Source: Liolophura sinensis (lineage: Eukaryota > Mollusca > Polyplacophora > Chitonida > Chitonidae). Taken from it: 64,000 nucleotides of DNA. The notes beneath the pieces were generated by a model that did not search any database, was not told the origin of the DNA, and saw only the letters and a program-made list of their open reading frames with translations. Of this stretch, positions 47,140 through 60,112 are shown one piece after another. Numbering within the stretch: the first letter of the stretch is position 1; every line of letters begins with the position of its first letter. A program made the position numbers and the translations under genes. The stretch covers positions 24,437,127 to 24,501,126 of the forward strand of contig NC_088297.1 of the NCBI RefSeq assembly GCF_032854445.1, read 5' to 3'.

Positions 47140-48770
47140 CTGAGGGAAAATAACGTGATAACATCAGGGCAGAGAAGACTGTCTGACTGACTGTCTGACT
47201 GACTGTATGGCTGACTACCTCACTGACTGACTGACAGCCAGGCAGACCCCTGAGGGAAGATAAGGTGATAACATCAGGGCAGAGAAGACTGTCCGACTGA
47301 CTGCATGGCTGACTGGCTCACTGACTGACTGACAGCCAGGGAGACCCCTGAGGGAAGATAAGGTGATAACATCAGGGCAAGACTGTCTGACTGACTGCAT
47401 GGCTGACTGGCTCACTGACTGACAGCGAGGGGGACAACTGAGGGAAGACAACGTGATAACATCAGGGCAATGAAGACTGACTGACTGACTGACTGACTGA
47501 CTGCATGACTGATGAGTTCACTGACTGACTGCCAGCCAGGGAGAGACCCTGAGGGAAGATAACGTGATAACATAAGGGCAGAGAAAACTGACTGACTGAC
47601 TGACTGCATGACTGATGAGTTCACTGACTGACTGCCAGCCAGGGAGAGACCCTGAGGGAAGATAACGTGATAACATCAGGGCAATGAAGACTGACTGACT
47701 GACTGACTGACTGCATGACTGATGAGTTCACTGACTGACTGCCAGCCAGGGAGAGACCCTGAGGGAAGATAACGTGATAACATCAGGGCAGAGAAGACTG
47801 ACTGACTGACTGACTGACTGACTGCATGACTGATGAGTTCACTGACTGACTGCCAGCCAGGGAGAGACCCTGAGGGAAGATAACGTGATAACATCAGGGC
47901 AGAGAAGACTGACTGACTGACTGACTGACTGACTGCATGACTGATGAGTTCACTGACTGACTGCCAGCCAGGGAGAGACCCTGAGGGAAGATAACGTGAT
48001 AACATCAGGGCAATGAAGACTGACTGACTGACTGACTGACCGCATGACTGATGAGTTCACTGACTGACTGCCAGCCAGGGAGAGACCCTGAGGGAAGATA
48101 ACGTGATAACATAAGGGCAGAGAAGACTGACTGACTGAATGACTGCATGACTGATGAGTTCACTGACTGACTGCCAGCCAGGGAGAGACCCTGAGGGAAG
48201 ATAACGTGATAACATCAGGGCAATGAAGACTGACTGACTGATTGACTGACTGACTGACTGACTGCATGACTGATGAGTTCACTGACTGACTGCCAGCCAG
48301 GGAGAGACCCTGAGAGAAGATAACGTGATAACATAAGGGCAGAGAAGACTGACTGACTGACTGACTGACTGCCAGCCAGGGAGAGACCCTGAGGGAAGAT
48401 AACGTGATAACATCAGGGCAGAGAAGACTGACTGACTGACTGACTGGCTGCATGACTGATGAGTTCACTGACTGACTGTCTGCCAGGGAGAGACCCTGAG
48501 GGAATATAACGTGATAACATCAGGGCAATGAAGACTGTCTGACTGACTGACTGACTGCATGACTGATGAGTTCACTGACTGACTGCCAGCCAGGGAGACC
48601 CCTGAGGGAAGATAACGTGATAACATCAGGGCAGAGAAGACTGACTGACTGACTGACTGACTGCATGATTGATGAGTTCACTGACTGACTGTCTGCCAGG
48701 GAGAGACCCTGAGGGAAGATAACGTGATAACATCAAGGCAGAGAAGACTGCCTGACTGGCTTCAGTGATG
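47140..48770 (-). repeat. 3' splice-site array in the membrane-protein gene (~16 units of ~100-110 bp)
   Basis: The minus-strand unit holds '...tgatgttatcttccctcag|GGTCTCTCCCTGGCTGGCAG', matching the true acceptor and first bases of the last exon (ttccctcag|GTGTTTCCCTGGCAGCCAG). A variable (ACTG)n microsatellite and 'catgactgatgagttcac' follow. It fills the part of the intron nearest the last exon. Confidence 0.9.
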
Positions 48771-48774
48771 CTAC

Positions 48775-49380
48775 AAAGATCTCTTTAGATCTTAACATGA
48801 ACTGGCAAGAGCTACATGTAGTCAGATTGCAGGCTTCAAACAACCACCCTTTTCCAGTCTTTACTTATTCCAAATTCTCAACAAATTTGACCCCTAAAGT
48901 ATAACTACATGCAATTCCATACGTATAATTCATACGATGTTGAAGACTTAAATGCACTGTTCGTGTAGGGCGCATATGAACTTTACAGGAATTTTAAAAT
49001 AACCTGTTCGCTTTAATTAAATATGGCTCTAATATGACAAAATTATACCTTTTGTGTCCAGTTGAATTTGTTGGGGATTTAGTGTAAATACAAAGGTATA
49101 CATGCATCACAAGCTCAGCACAATGCAGAAAAAATGGCTAACAGTTACCTCCCCCTGAGTGTATTACAGACAAAGCTATCCTGTACAGCAATCATGGAAA
49201 TAATTCTCAAATTGGTACATGATAAAATGGCAAATCTCCTGGTATTTACATTATTAAAAACAACTAATCCTGGTAAAATACTATTTAGTGCAGAACATCG
49301 TCCTTGTCCTGCTACTTATTTTCAGTCTTGTACAGGTAAATGTATGTGTATAGAAAGAATATTAGAGACAAAAATTGTTA
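48775..49380. other. Intron of the membrane-protein gene, no recognisable feature
   Basis: AT-rich; an antisense open frame at 49134-49391 has no support. Confidence 0.5.
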
Positions 49381-49381
49381 C

Positions 49382-49513
49382 CTGCTCCTGACAAAGCCGC
49401 AGAAAATCCAATCTCGGCTACCAGGTGGAGGTAAGGATTGAGCGCCACGATGAACAGTCCAGCACACGTCGCACCACCCACTGTCGTCCCCAGGAGCCAC
49501 AGGATCTGGGCAA
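49382..49513 (-). CDS. Multi-span membrane protein, internal exon (transmembrane helices)
   Basis: A 132 nt phase 1-1 exon with a ctgaaaag acceptor and a GGAGCAG|gtaaca donor. It encodes one hydrophobic helix (QILWLLGTTVGGATCAGLFI), a short loop (ALNPYLHLVAE) and the start of a second helix (IGFSAALSGAG) completed by the next exon. The reading frame upstream of the acceptor is closed by TGA, which fixes the exon start. The arrangement recalls four-helix (claudin/PMP22/TMEM-type) proteins, but I see no diagnostic family motif. Confidence 0.7.
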
Positions 49514-49890
49514 CTTTTCAGGTGTCTGAAAATTACTACAAAACTGTAACACTCATTCCAGTATGTATGAGGTTATGTCATGAATTTTTCTGTGGATTGT
49601 CATAGGTTTCCTCTTTGATTTCCTTCCTCCGTAACGCTCATATAAGTGAAATATTCTTGAGCATGGTGCATAACACCAATCAAATACATCAAATCAATAC
49701 ACAATTCAATTCAATTTATTTACACTGCTATGCCATTTGACCAAAAATAAAGCACAAAACAGAAATATAAAACCACATAAGTACAGTATACAGTGTCTTA
49801 CAATCCCACAAAATTGCCAAAAGGATAGCTATGGAAATAAATTTACCGTAGTTCTTAGCTAAGTAACGTACGTTTTAATTAAAGTATGGT

Positions 49891-49892
49891 GT

Positions 49893-49931
<39 letters not shown>

Positions 49932-50146
49932 TTTGATTGGTGTTTTACGCCATACTTAAGAATATTTCAAATATACACGACGGTCAGAATTACGGTTGGA
50001 AGAATTGCACATAGCTGCAACGAAACCCACAACCATCCGTAGGATGCTGAGAGACCTTCCCACGTATGACCAGAGAGGAAGCCAGCATAAGCTGGACTTG
50101 AACTCACATGCATTCCACTGTGCTGCGCTAGCACGCTAACCATCTG
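49891..50146 (-). mobile_element. SINE-1, nearly full length
   Basis: Long (TTTA)n tail, body and most of the head (gcgctagcacgctaaccatctgg). It is immediately followed by a second, truncated SINE-1 copy. Confidence 0.8.
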
Positions 50147-50164
50147 GTGAAGAATTAAGGTATG

Positions 50165-50315
50165 CATTTATTTATCTTATTGGTGTTTCACGCAGTACTC
50201 AAGAATATTTCACTTATACGACGGCGACCAGCATTATGGTGGAAGGAAACCGGGTAGAGCCCGGGGGAAACCATCCGCAGGTTCCTGGAAGACCTTCCCA
50301 CTTACGGCCGGAGAG
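50165..50315 (-). mobile_element. SINE-1, 5'-truncated, with TSD
   Basis: The tail and part of the body end at 'cttacggccggagag'. The flanking repeat TTAAGGTATG (50155-50164 and 50316-50325) marks a separate, later insertion next to the copy at 49891-50146. Confidence 0.8.
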
Positions 50316-50734
50316 TTAAGGTATGTAAAACCTAAATATTCAACTTTTCTCATATAAAAGACCAAATTTCAGTGCTATTTATTCACCTTTTCAATTTGAT
50401 TTTGAGGACAAAACTACACTGGTTGGGTTGGCCAATTTCAGTGCTTCAGAAAAAGTACAATTTTGTCAGTCTACATAGAACAACGCCTTCAGAAACTGCT
50501 TGAATAAACACTTTGCAAGCATGTTGTCTTCATGAGAAAACCTGAAGCTCTGCATTTATAAATAAAATCAACATTGGATTACTACATTCCACCTAAAATG
50601 TAGCATTTATCAAGAGACACTCTTTGCTTTATTCTAATTGATTCAACCACGTTTTAGCTTTTTGTGAAGATTAATTAATTCATCACAGATACCAGGAAAA
50701 CTGCAGTGTTGGAACGAAGTGTGTCATTTTAAAG

Positions 50735-52540
50735 CCTTCATATCCTTCTGAAAGCACAAAACTACACACCAAACTAGGTGAAATGCAGCATCACTCTGCA
50801 GCATGTTGAGCTGTTGAAGGCTTCATGACCTTCTGACAGCGCATATTTACACACAGAACTACGCGAAATGCAGCATGACTCTGCAACATGTTGAGCAGTT
50901 GAAGCCTTCATGTCCTTCTGACAGCGCATATTTACACACACAACTAGGTAAAATGCAGCATTACTCTGCAGCATGTTGAGCAGTTGAAGCCTTCATGTCC
51001 TTCTGAAAGCACAAAACTACACACCAAACTAGGTGAAATGCAGCATCACTCTGCAGCATGTTGAGCTGTTGAAGGCTTCATGACCTTCTGACAGCGCATA
51101 TTTACACACAGAACTACGCGAAATGCAGCATGACTCTGCAACATGTTGAGCAGTTGAAGCCTTCATGTCCTTCTGACAGCGCATATTTACACACACAACT
51201 AGGTAAAATGCAGCATTACTCTGCAGCATGTTGAGCAGTTGAAGCCTTCATGTCCTTCTGAAAGCACAAAACTACACACCAAACTAGGTGAAATGCAGCA
51301 TCACTCTGCAGCATGTTGAGCTGTTGAAGGCTTCATGACCTTCTGACAGCGCATATTTACACACAGAACTACGCGAAATGCAGCATGACTCTGCAACATG
51401 TTGAGCAGTTGAAGCCTTCATGTCCTTCTGACAGCACATATTTACACACAGAACTATGTGAAATGCAGCATCACTCTGCAACATGTTGAGCAGTTGAAGC
51501 CTTCATGTCCTTCTGAAAGCGCATATTTACACACAGAACTAGGTGAAATCAGTATGACTCTACGGCATGTTGAGCAGTTCAAGCCTTCATATCCTTCTGA
51601 AAGCGCATGTTTACACACCGAACTAGGTGAAATGCAGCATTACTCTGCAGCATGTTGAGCAGTTCAAGCCTTCATATCCTTCTGAAAGCGCATGTTTACA
51701 CACAGAACTAGGTGAAATGCAGCATTACTCTGCGGCATGTTGAGCAGTTCAAGCCTTCATATCCTTCTGAAAGCGCATGTTTACACACAGAACTAGACGA
51801 AATGCAGCATGACTCTGCAACATGTTGAGCAGTTGAAGCCCTCATGTCCTTCTGAAAGCGCATGTTTACACACACAACTAGGTGAAATGCAGCATCACTC
51901 TGCGGCATGTTGAGCAGTTGAAGCCTTCATATCCTTCTGAAAGCGCATGTTTACACACACAACTAGGCGAAATGCAGCATCACTCTGCAGCATGTTGAGC
52001 TGTTGAAGCCTTCCTGTCTTTCTGAAAGCGCATGTTTACATACAGAACCAGAAGAAATGCAGCATCACTCTGCGGCATGTTGAGCAGTTCAAGCCTTCAT
52101 GTCTTTCTGAAAGCGCATGTTTACACACAGAACTAGACGAAATGCAGCATCACTCTGTGGCATGTTGAGCAGTTGAAGCCCTCATGTCCTTCTGACAGCG
52201 CATATTTACACACACAACTATTTGAAATACAGCATTACGTTGCAGCATGTTAAGCATTTCGAGGCTTCATGTTCTTCTGAAAGGTACGTGAGAAGGTCTG
52301 TCAGCAATCTGCGGATGGTCGTGGGTTTTGGCGGGCAGAGCCCGGTTTTCTCCCACCATAATTTTCTCCCACCATAATTTTCTCCCACCATAATTTTCTC
52401 TCTCCATAAATCTGGCCGCAGTCAGTAAAAAAGTAAATAAATCCTTCTGAAAGCTCATTTTTACACACCAAACTAGGTGAAATGCAACATTATTCTACTC
52501 CATGTTGAGCAGTTGAGGCCTTCCCAGACACCTTTTGGTC
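50735..52540. repeat. 85 bp satellite with 255 bp higher-order repeat
   Basis: The unit contains 'aaatgcagcatcactctgcagcatgttgagcagttgaagccttcatgtccttctgaaagcgcat.tttacacac'. About 21 copies. Three consecutive 255 bp (3 x 85) blocks from 50745 are nearly identical; the copies at 50774 and 51029 give the same 66-codon frame. A SINE-1 interrupts it at 52284-52443. Confidence 0.97.
52284..52443 (+). mobile_element. SINE-1, truncated, inserted in the 85 bp array, with TSD
   Basis: Part of the body and the A-rich tail, plus orientation, with an internal threefold expansion of the 16 bp unit 'tctcccaccataattt'. The flanking repeat CTTCTGAAAG (52274-52283 and 52444-52453) is part of the array unit, so the SINE landed inside a pre-existing array. 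Confidence 0.8.
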
Positions 52541-52881
52541 CTACTAAATAATTACATGTAGTCTATAACGGTAATACAGAGTATTCTGTAGTAGTTCTCT
52601 GATTTAAAGTAGTCAACATGGCCTGCCATGTTCTGTACAGGAGATGTTAATTGTGACACCCATTTTTCAACTTTAAAAAAAAAGATAACAAATATATATA
52701 AACTGAAGTTATTTCGGAACAGTCGAGAAAACAATTGTAAACGATCACAGACACGGTTGGTAACTCTACATATCAACTTCTCACACGGCATTCAGAGAAT
52801 TCCGGTAGCTCCTGCTCGCCTCATTGAGCAGTTTGTCAAACTACATAGTGTTGAAGTCATGTAATACATTCAAATACTTAC

Positions 52882-52941
52882 GTCTCCACCAAGATTTCAA
52901 CGGATTATGGAATTGTAAATCATTGTGGTGGTAAAAAGATA
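52882..52941 (-). CDS. Candidate upstream exon of the multi-span membrane protein
   Basis: A 60 nt phase 1-1 segment with a strong donor (GGAGAC|gtaagtat) and a weaker acceptor (ctccccatag). It encodes SFYHHNDLQFHNPLKSWWR. Joined to the exon at 49382-49513 this gives ...SWWR-LAQILWLLG, a plausible lead into the next transmembrane helix. There is no homology evidence; the case is phase and donor quality only. The exon with the start codon was not found. Confidence 0.3.
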
Positions 52942-53261
52942 CTATGGGGAGTCAGTGCACAAATTGACCACAGAGGTCTATGATATGCGAATCGCGAACT
53001 GCATTTACCTTCCCTGTACTATGGGAGGAAACTGCAAACTGGGTGTTAGGTTTGGTATGTACATGTATGTATATGTATGAATGGGTTTTCACATCGTGCT
53101 CAACTATTTTTCAGTCATATGAGGAAGACGAGTCATTTGGTTTTTACCTACATGTATATATATATATATGTCTTCTTGTGGTAGGGCTAGTCCATGTCGC
53201 CAAAGTCCAGCCTTTAATGGCTGACTATGACTCGCTCAGTAATGTGTGCACATGTATGTAT

Positions 53262-53572
53262 CCTTGCGGTTTAACGTCATATTTAACACTTTTTTTAGTC
53301 CTATGACGACGAGAAGTAAGGACGAGTTCATGCCGTCAAAGAGCTGCCGCTACTGAAATATCATTCCGAAGACACCAGACGTGATACCCCACCCAGTAGA
53401 CAACGGGCCACCAATCGTGTTTCTTTGCTCTTACCTCTCCGTGCTGAGCAGCAAAGTTAGGCAGCAATAAGTACCATTTTCAAGGTCTCTAGTGTGACCC
53501 AACCCGGGTTTGATCCCGAACCTCCCGGCTTTGATCCGGACGGTCTAACCATTAGGCCACTGAAACTGTGTC
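53262..53572 (-). mobile_element. SINE-2, copy with intact tRNA-like head
   Basis: The right end reads, on the minus strand, GTTTCAGTGGCCTAATGGTT (A box region) and later ggatcaaacccggg (B box), showing that SINE-2 is tRNA-derived. A more diverged copy abuts it on the left (about 53073-53230). Confidence 0.75.
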
Positions 53573-53957
53573 ATGTCTGGTGTCATCGGCATGATACTTT
53601 ATTGGAGGCAGCACTTTGGTGGCATGGATTCACTCTCCCAGATTGTACATGTATGTACACAACTACAGGATGGCCCCAAACCAACGTCAGGTTTAAAAAC
53701 CTGATGCAGGTGCTGTGGCAATGGGTTCATGAGACAAAAATTATCAAGTATGTCTTCACGGCCTTAAGTCAGCAGACGCTTATGTTCCTTGTCTTCTCGC
53801 CTGTCGATTTATCGTTAGCACAACGTCGATCTGTTATTTCCCAGACCGCATGGGTCCGATATCCCCCTGATGCTAAAAGCGAACGACTGTACTGACAGCT
53901 TAACATGTTTGGGCAGGTAACTATGTCAGGTTTTTTAAATGGAGCTCACTTTATTAC

Positions 53958-55128
53958 AACTCGGGGTCCCGAGTTTACAGGTCGGGTCGGCGACTTAATT
54001 GACCAATCATAATTAAGGGTTACGGTAAGATCTTATCTATATAAAGGGGCCTACTCACTGATCGTCAGTGACATTATGCCTTTGCAAATTAACTTTTGTC
54101 GCTTGCAAATTATACTTTCCCAGTAGCAAAATGTTCTCTTAGACGACGATGACCGCCAACTCGATTAATAGTACAACCTTCAACAATCTGGGATTGCTAT
54201 TAATAAAGTAAACACTCAATCAATAATTACGATAATTTTAAAACTTATCACAGCCGTCCTCAGACATTCTATGTGACATATGGTCTTCGGTCCTAACGTA
54301 TAGATAGCTTGCCTGAGTTCCACCCTGTCTGGATCACGTATATGAGGTCGAAAGAGATCAACTAGGCTACGTGAGGGCGGGGCTGCACCCTATATTTAGT
54401 GGGTTTTTTTTATTTTGTCCATACATATGTCTTTGAATCTATCAATAAGCTGCCTCACTGATGTAGGGAAATGCATTTCCCGCCTAAAGACGAGTCGGTC
54501 TATAGCGAGTTACACTGTTTCTGCGCAGACCTAGTCGTGCTCGTCCATGCTGGTCAAAGCCCACCGAAACGTACCAATATCTACACAGGGGGTCGGCACA
54601 CCACCTGTCCTGCTTTTAATCTTTTATCTGCGGTGAAATCACTAGGTACTGTCGACCCTGCAGCAATACGCTGGATTTCTTTAAGAAATCAGCACTCTTC
54701 AAATCTAAATTGCTCATCAGAGGATACTCGGAAACTGAAGTTGATTCCACTGTCAAAGTGAAATTTGAGGACCGTGCTATGACTTCTCCGAAAAAACAAG
54801 ACTACCAAACACACAAATAAGTTTTACAACCACTTATCACAATCGTCAAAGGAATATTAGAAGCATCCGTAACACATACAAGCATCTAATTGAAGGAAAT
54901 AAAGACTCTAATGAAATATTTCCTCTTCGTCCTCTAATCGGCTAATCCAAATTATAGCATATGCTAACATTGTCTTTGCCGTGGACCCGTGGATTTATCT
55001 CACGGTGAGACCCTAGTCAGTGAGTGAGAGGTGTTTGTCCGTGGCTGCCCTATTGGCTGTTCGATGGCAAACGACCTGTGATCGGTCAGTTTAATCGAGT
55101 TCCCGACTTGTTAACTCGGGGCCTCGAT
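53958..55128. mobile_element. Candidate DNA element bounded by ~50 bp inverted repeats
   Basis: The left end (53958-54010, actcggggtcccgagtttac...) and the reverse complement of the right end (about 55074-55128, gaggccccgagttaacaag...) align over about 50 bases, including the later shared motif ttaa..tgaccaatca / ttaaactgaccgatcaca. The interior of about 1.07 kb carries a weak plus-strand open frame (54471-54761) with no recognisable transposase. This looks like a non-autonomous DNA element. No target-site duplication could be fixed. Confidence 0.45.
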
Positions 55129-55129
55129 T

Positions 55130-58100
55130 TCAATGCTATGCTACTCTTGTTTAAAGGGAGCGCGAGTCTTCACGAGAATGCGGTTAGCTGTTTGTGATTT
55201 AATGGCGGAACCAGCGATCGCACTGAGGATAACAAAAGTAGAGGATAAGATCTAAAGTGCCACATTCTTCAGGAAGCATTCTTCTTTCCTTGATAGTGGA
55301 TCAAATCCAAACAAGTGGGGGGGGGGGGGGGGGGGCGAGCCGTTACCAACCACGTCTTTAAATATTGTACAATATTGTTTTATTTGTTCTTGAGCTTACC
55401 TGATCAGTGTCTGACCTACATTTTCCCCTGTGTGTACGTAATACAGTGTGTTGTAATTCAGTCGAGCGTTCTCGAAGCTTCGGTGTGTATGAGTTTCGTG
55501 TTATCGTAAATAGGGTATACATTCTGGTAATATGTATCGGTGTTGTAAACATGTTTAACCATCCAGAATTCTCTTTACATTAGTCTGTAAATATGAGTGA
55601 CGGGGCTGTGAAGCTGGCAGTCATTTACTCAAGTTCACTTGGAGCAGTCATATTTACTGTCATCCACTGTGAAGGATTTTACTGGGTTTGGAGACATCGG
55701 CTTTAACGCCATTCGCCGTTCATCATTTGTACTCCATTTTCTGTACGTAGCACTTTGTGAGCTTGTGTTTTGCCACATGCTAATTTCTTGAGACATTATT
55801 TTGGAGCTTGTATCGCTCATTGCCTCTCTGTTCGATTACGTTCATTTCATCCAAGTTTACCCTGAAAATGACTGTATATATTTCCGTGGAGTAAAACATA
55901 CATCGCCAGCTGGGCATCACTGACGCTAATGTCAACCCGACCGCCCTGAGAAGTTACACCGTTACATGCAGTTGGGGATCAACCATCTTCAGAATGTCGT
56001 GCCCACTATAGCTTGTCACTTATCGGACTATCATCCGTCCATTGTGGAATTCCTCTTAACTGTGGATTCTATATTTACGTGGACTGACTCACCTGTGGAA
56101 GTGGAATATCCCATCCGGATTTAGACCCTGTATTCATTAAGAGACTATATATTTGTAATTATTTGTATTGTTTTGTATATTATTATCAGTTCTATTTTTT
56201 TGTCTATTTTGTTCAAATGTATTTATTGAACTAATTCAAGCGTGTTTGTCTTTATTTGTTTGATCTTGTGTAAGACCTATCGCTGATTTGAGAGTTGAAA
56301 AAGCCAATTGTTCCTCATCCTTTCTCTCCGATAGTGTTCTCATCTTTACTCTCCGATAGTGTTCTCATCTTTACTCTATGGTAGTGTTCTCATCTTTTCT
56401 CTACGATAGTGTTTTCAGAAGAACGTTTGCCGATAGAGTTTTTGTTATGATTTATGAAACCCATTGGCGTGGAAATTCTCTGTATACCAAACATTTGAAT
56501 GAGCTGGATTAAGTAAATAAGTAATATTGAGTAAATACAAACACCTACATAATTAATATGACAAATATGTCGAACTGTATGTTGTAAATGAGCCCGATTG
56601 GCAGGGCGGTTTATTTCACTTATGCCCACGATTCGAAAAATTAGAGAAGAAAAGTCGAAATAGAATGTAGGCATAAGTGGAATGGAGGGACAAGGGATCA
56701 GGATTAGGATAAAATCATGCTCACTGTCAGAAGACATACGTCGTTTCCAAATACAAAGATCAAAAGCCGCGTCCTAATGACGTGATCTGTGTTAGCTTGA
56801 CATAAAACGATAACGATCGACAAAGAGCTGACAGGGTGCTGTGGGACTGGGTGGGTCGGAGTGGGTGGTCTGGCTCGGGGAGGGAAGGACACTTGGGAAT
56901 TCTCACACATGTTAAATAATGCGCCTACATGAAAACCTAATTCTGTTACCAAAGGCCAATACAAAACTCAGTCCAAGTGTCAAGTCCGGCACTCGTACAC
57001 CGTTCGTGAACAATGAATGCGCGTTCCGATAGCAAGATACACTTCCAAAACAACCAAAAACACTATTTGTTCCCAAAGGACCATTTAAGGAATAATATAT
57101 AAATGGTAAATAAGGTTGCTAAAATACACAAGAGAAGCATTCATTAGTTTTCAGTTTTCAATGATGCGCAAGACTTTCTAAGCAAGAAGTGTAATTCAAA
57201 ATTCAAACTCGTAGTTCGTGAACAATTACCAGGTCAGATACAAACAAAGTTTGACTGGGGTGGCGGCCACATCGAGTCCAACACCTACTGCTTGACATAT
57301 ATGACAGGAAGAATTACATATTATCTTGTGAGGAAGCGACCGAGGTGACAAAAACGGCAAAAGTTAGTGATCATCTACATGTAGCTTGGACATCAAAAAC
57401 TAAAAGCGGTAGTTGACTTACACAATGTTTTCATTGCTTGGTCATTCATTTCATGAAATCTCCAGTGTAGCGTTTGAAGTTGGAAAGAGTTTTCTATATT
57501 TTGAAATACACCGTAAGATATGTGACATTTTATTCGTATGTATAGGTTTGTAAAACTACACATTTTACTAATTTCAAGAAGTTGAAGAAGGTTTAAGAAG
57601 CAAGATGATACAACATTAACACCGTATAGAGTCAAATACATCTGTGTGGATTTCTCTGAAGCCGTCGAAATGAGCTATATGTCGATATTGATGTGGTTTT
57701 ATTTAAGTCTGTTAATACGTCTGTTATCCATTACACTGGTGCCTTGACACGGTTTTACCACATCGTGTTACTTCGTGTTATCGTTTAGGTCCGCTTTTAT
57801 ACAATTTAGTAAGGTGTTCCAACAGAGTTTAAAGGAGCAGAAAAACTCAGCTTATATCTTACCTTGATTTCATGGCCTAACCAAAGAATGTAGCAAATTT
57901 TTATATTTTAAACAGATCTCAAACATGATTGTCTTCCCAGCAGATCTTGGTCTAGTGAGAGACCAAACCAAAATGACGTTTTCTAAAAACGGTAATTTCT
58001 TTGAACAAATACCACGGACAAAAATATCCAGCAACATTCTTTGTACTGCTACAAGTACGTAATATTCTATACAGATACACATAACAGCTCACTTGAAAGT

Positions 58101-58570
58101 TTTAATAGTAGATATTTCTTTATTATTGCAAATAGCAAATTTGTTCGATGAAAATAAACCCTGCTGTTCGTAAAATTTATTCTGCTAAACTAAAAATGGT
58201 AACCTATTTATCTTTTAGTCAATCAATAGCTGTATAAAAGAGCTTGGGCGAAGGGCTTTATGCAAGTGTTAGTGTTGTCGTTGAGAAACGCAGGTACCGG
58301 AAAGATAGCACGATGGTACGATGATGGCCTTTCGGGCTTCCATAGAAAGACGGAGCTACAGGTAGCTCAGATGCCGGAGAGTTTGTCGTTGTGGATCATA
58401 TTTCTATGTATCTGGTGATACACCCGTCACCTCCCCAATCAGGATTGCTGATTTCGTCCACAATAAAATGTGGTAGAACACCTAACAAACTCCAGGAGGA
58501 AAAGAGACTTTCCCATTACCTTTTCCATCCTGTCTAGAATACAGAGTCATTTCCGCCCGCCATGACATCT
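55130..58570. other. Intergenic, no supported gene
   Basis: Contains a poly-G run (about 55316-55335) and a 26 bp tandem repeat (56325-56415, 'tctccgatagtgttctcatctttac', four copies). Otherwise AT-rich with no recognisable exon. Confidence 0.5.
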
Positions 58571-59839
58571 AATTATTTATCTCATTGACTTTGTGCCGTA
58601 TTCAAGAATTTCTTAACGTATATATGATGACTGTTGGGTTTATTGGTAGAAAAGGGCGTCCTAAATTCTGTATAGAAAACACCACCCATCACTAGGCAAC
58701 AGGTAAAACTCTGTGCCTAGAGCTGAAGCTTTATTTGCCAACGAAACCTGAATGCGAACCCTCCACTTTTTGGCCAAGGGCTTTGTTCGAAATACAAACA
58801 GTTGCAATCAAAGCACAGCTGAGATACATATTTTTACTATAGACAACTTTTACGGATAGAAAATTGATTACACTCAATCGCCTAGAATACACCTTGCGTC
58901 TTTCAAGCATCATTGAAAATTGTTGACTATTTCTCTTTGCATAATTCCGTTTTGTTTTCGTATTTTATATGCTTTCTTAGTTCTTTGATAGTTTGTGGTA
59001 AACATTGTTTTGGGAATTGGCCTTGCCATTATTGACCTGGAACGTCCATCTTGGTTGACGACTGGTGCAGGAATGTCTGTTTCGACGCATAGATTGTAAT
59101 ATCAGGTTGTAAAAGTCATTAGTTCAAAGTTTTATCGGTCCGTTAGAATTCTTCACTGCTATTAGTTTACCTTAAAATATAAATTTTTTGTCAAGATTTC
59201 TTTAAACGGAATTGCATTCATGTTATTTGCGAAGGCTTTAACACAGTTTTTGACTATTTTGCGAATTTTAGTTGTTTTATGTCGGTTTGTTTTTTTTTTT
59301 TTTCGTTATTTTTCTCGTAATTGTCCAATTACGAAAAGGCTTCCGGAAATATCTATGTGTTTAGAATCCACTTTAAAAGCCATACTGATTGATGGCGTTA
59401 CCACGGTCCTGTCCTTTGGTTTATACCTTATCCGTATTGTTTATAGAGCGTGTTACCATAGTCTCGTTCAGTCATCCAATCTTTTAATATTCCATGTTGA
59501 CAGCCATCATATATATGGTAAATTTTTGACTTTGGATATACATGTGTAAGTAACGAACAAATAAATAAATAAATGAATAAATAAATAAATGTACTTGTAA
59601 GTTTTCAAGCGCCGTCTTGTACTTACGTGTGCATGCTTACATAAGGTCACTAATGAAGCGATGAAATGTATTTCCCGCGTTTACGGCGTATTATCCAACG
59701 TATCCAATATCAGTAGATTTTGTCAGCTTAATGACATTTGTTAATCGCATTTGTTACCTGATATATCATGAATGTTATCACTTTACCTACCACGCGCAAA
59801 ATTAACCATCCATATTCGTTCTGAGACACTTGAGCCCAT

Positions 59840-60112
59840 ATTAAGATATAGCCATCTAAAACAGCTTTATACCCCAGGTACACTTTCGTTCTGAAACACG
59901 TGAGCCCATATTAAGGTATGCCCATCTAAAACACCTTTATACTCGAGGTACACTTTCATTCTGAGACACTTGAGCGCATATTAAGATGTACCCATCTAAA
60001 ACAGCTTTATACCCCAGTTACACTTTCATTCTGAGACACTTGAGCCCATATTAAGGTATACCCATCTAAAACAGCTTTATACCGCAGGCACACTTTCATT
60101 CTGAGACACTTG
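59840..60112. repeat. ~75-80 bp tandem repeat, 3.5 copies
   Basis: Copies of 'cattctgagacacttgagcccatattaaggtatacccatctaaaacagctttataccccaggtacacttt'. The flanks 59100-59835 and 60115-61370 have nothing recognisable. Confidence 0.92.

Noticed and set aside
50774-51908. Repeated identical 66-codon minus frames
   Set aside because: They come from the 85 bp satellite; three units make 255 bp, which preserves frame.
54471-54761. 96-codon plus frame inside the inverted-repeat element
   Set aside because: No similarity to transposases or other families was recognised; probably chance.
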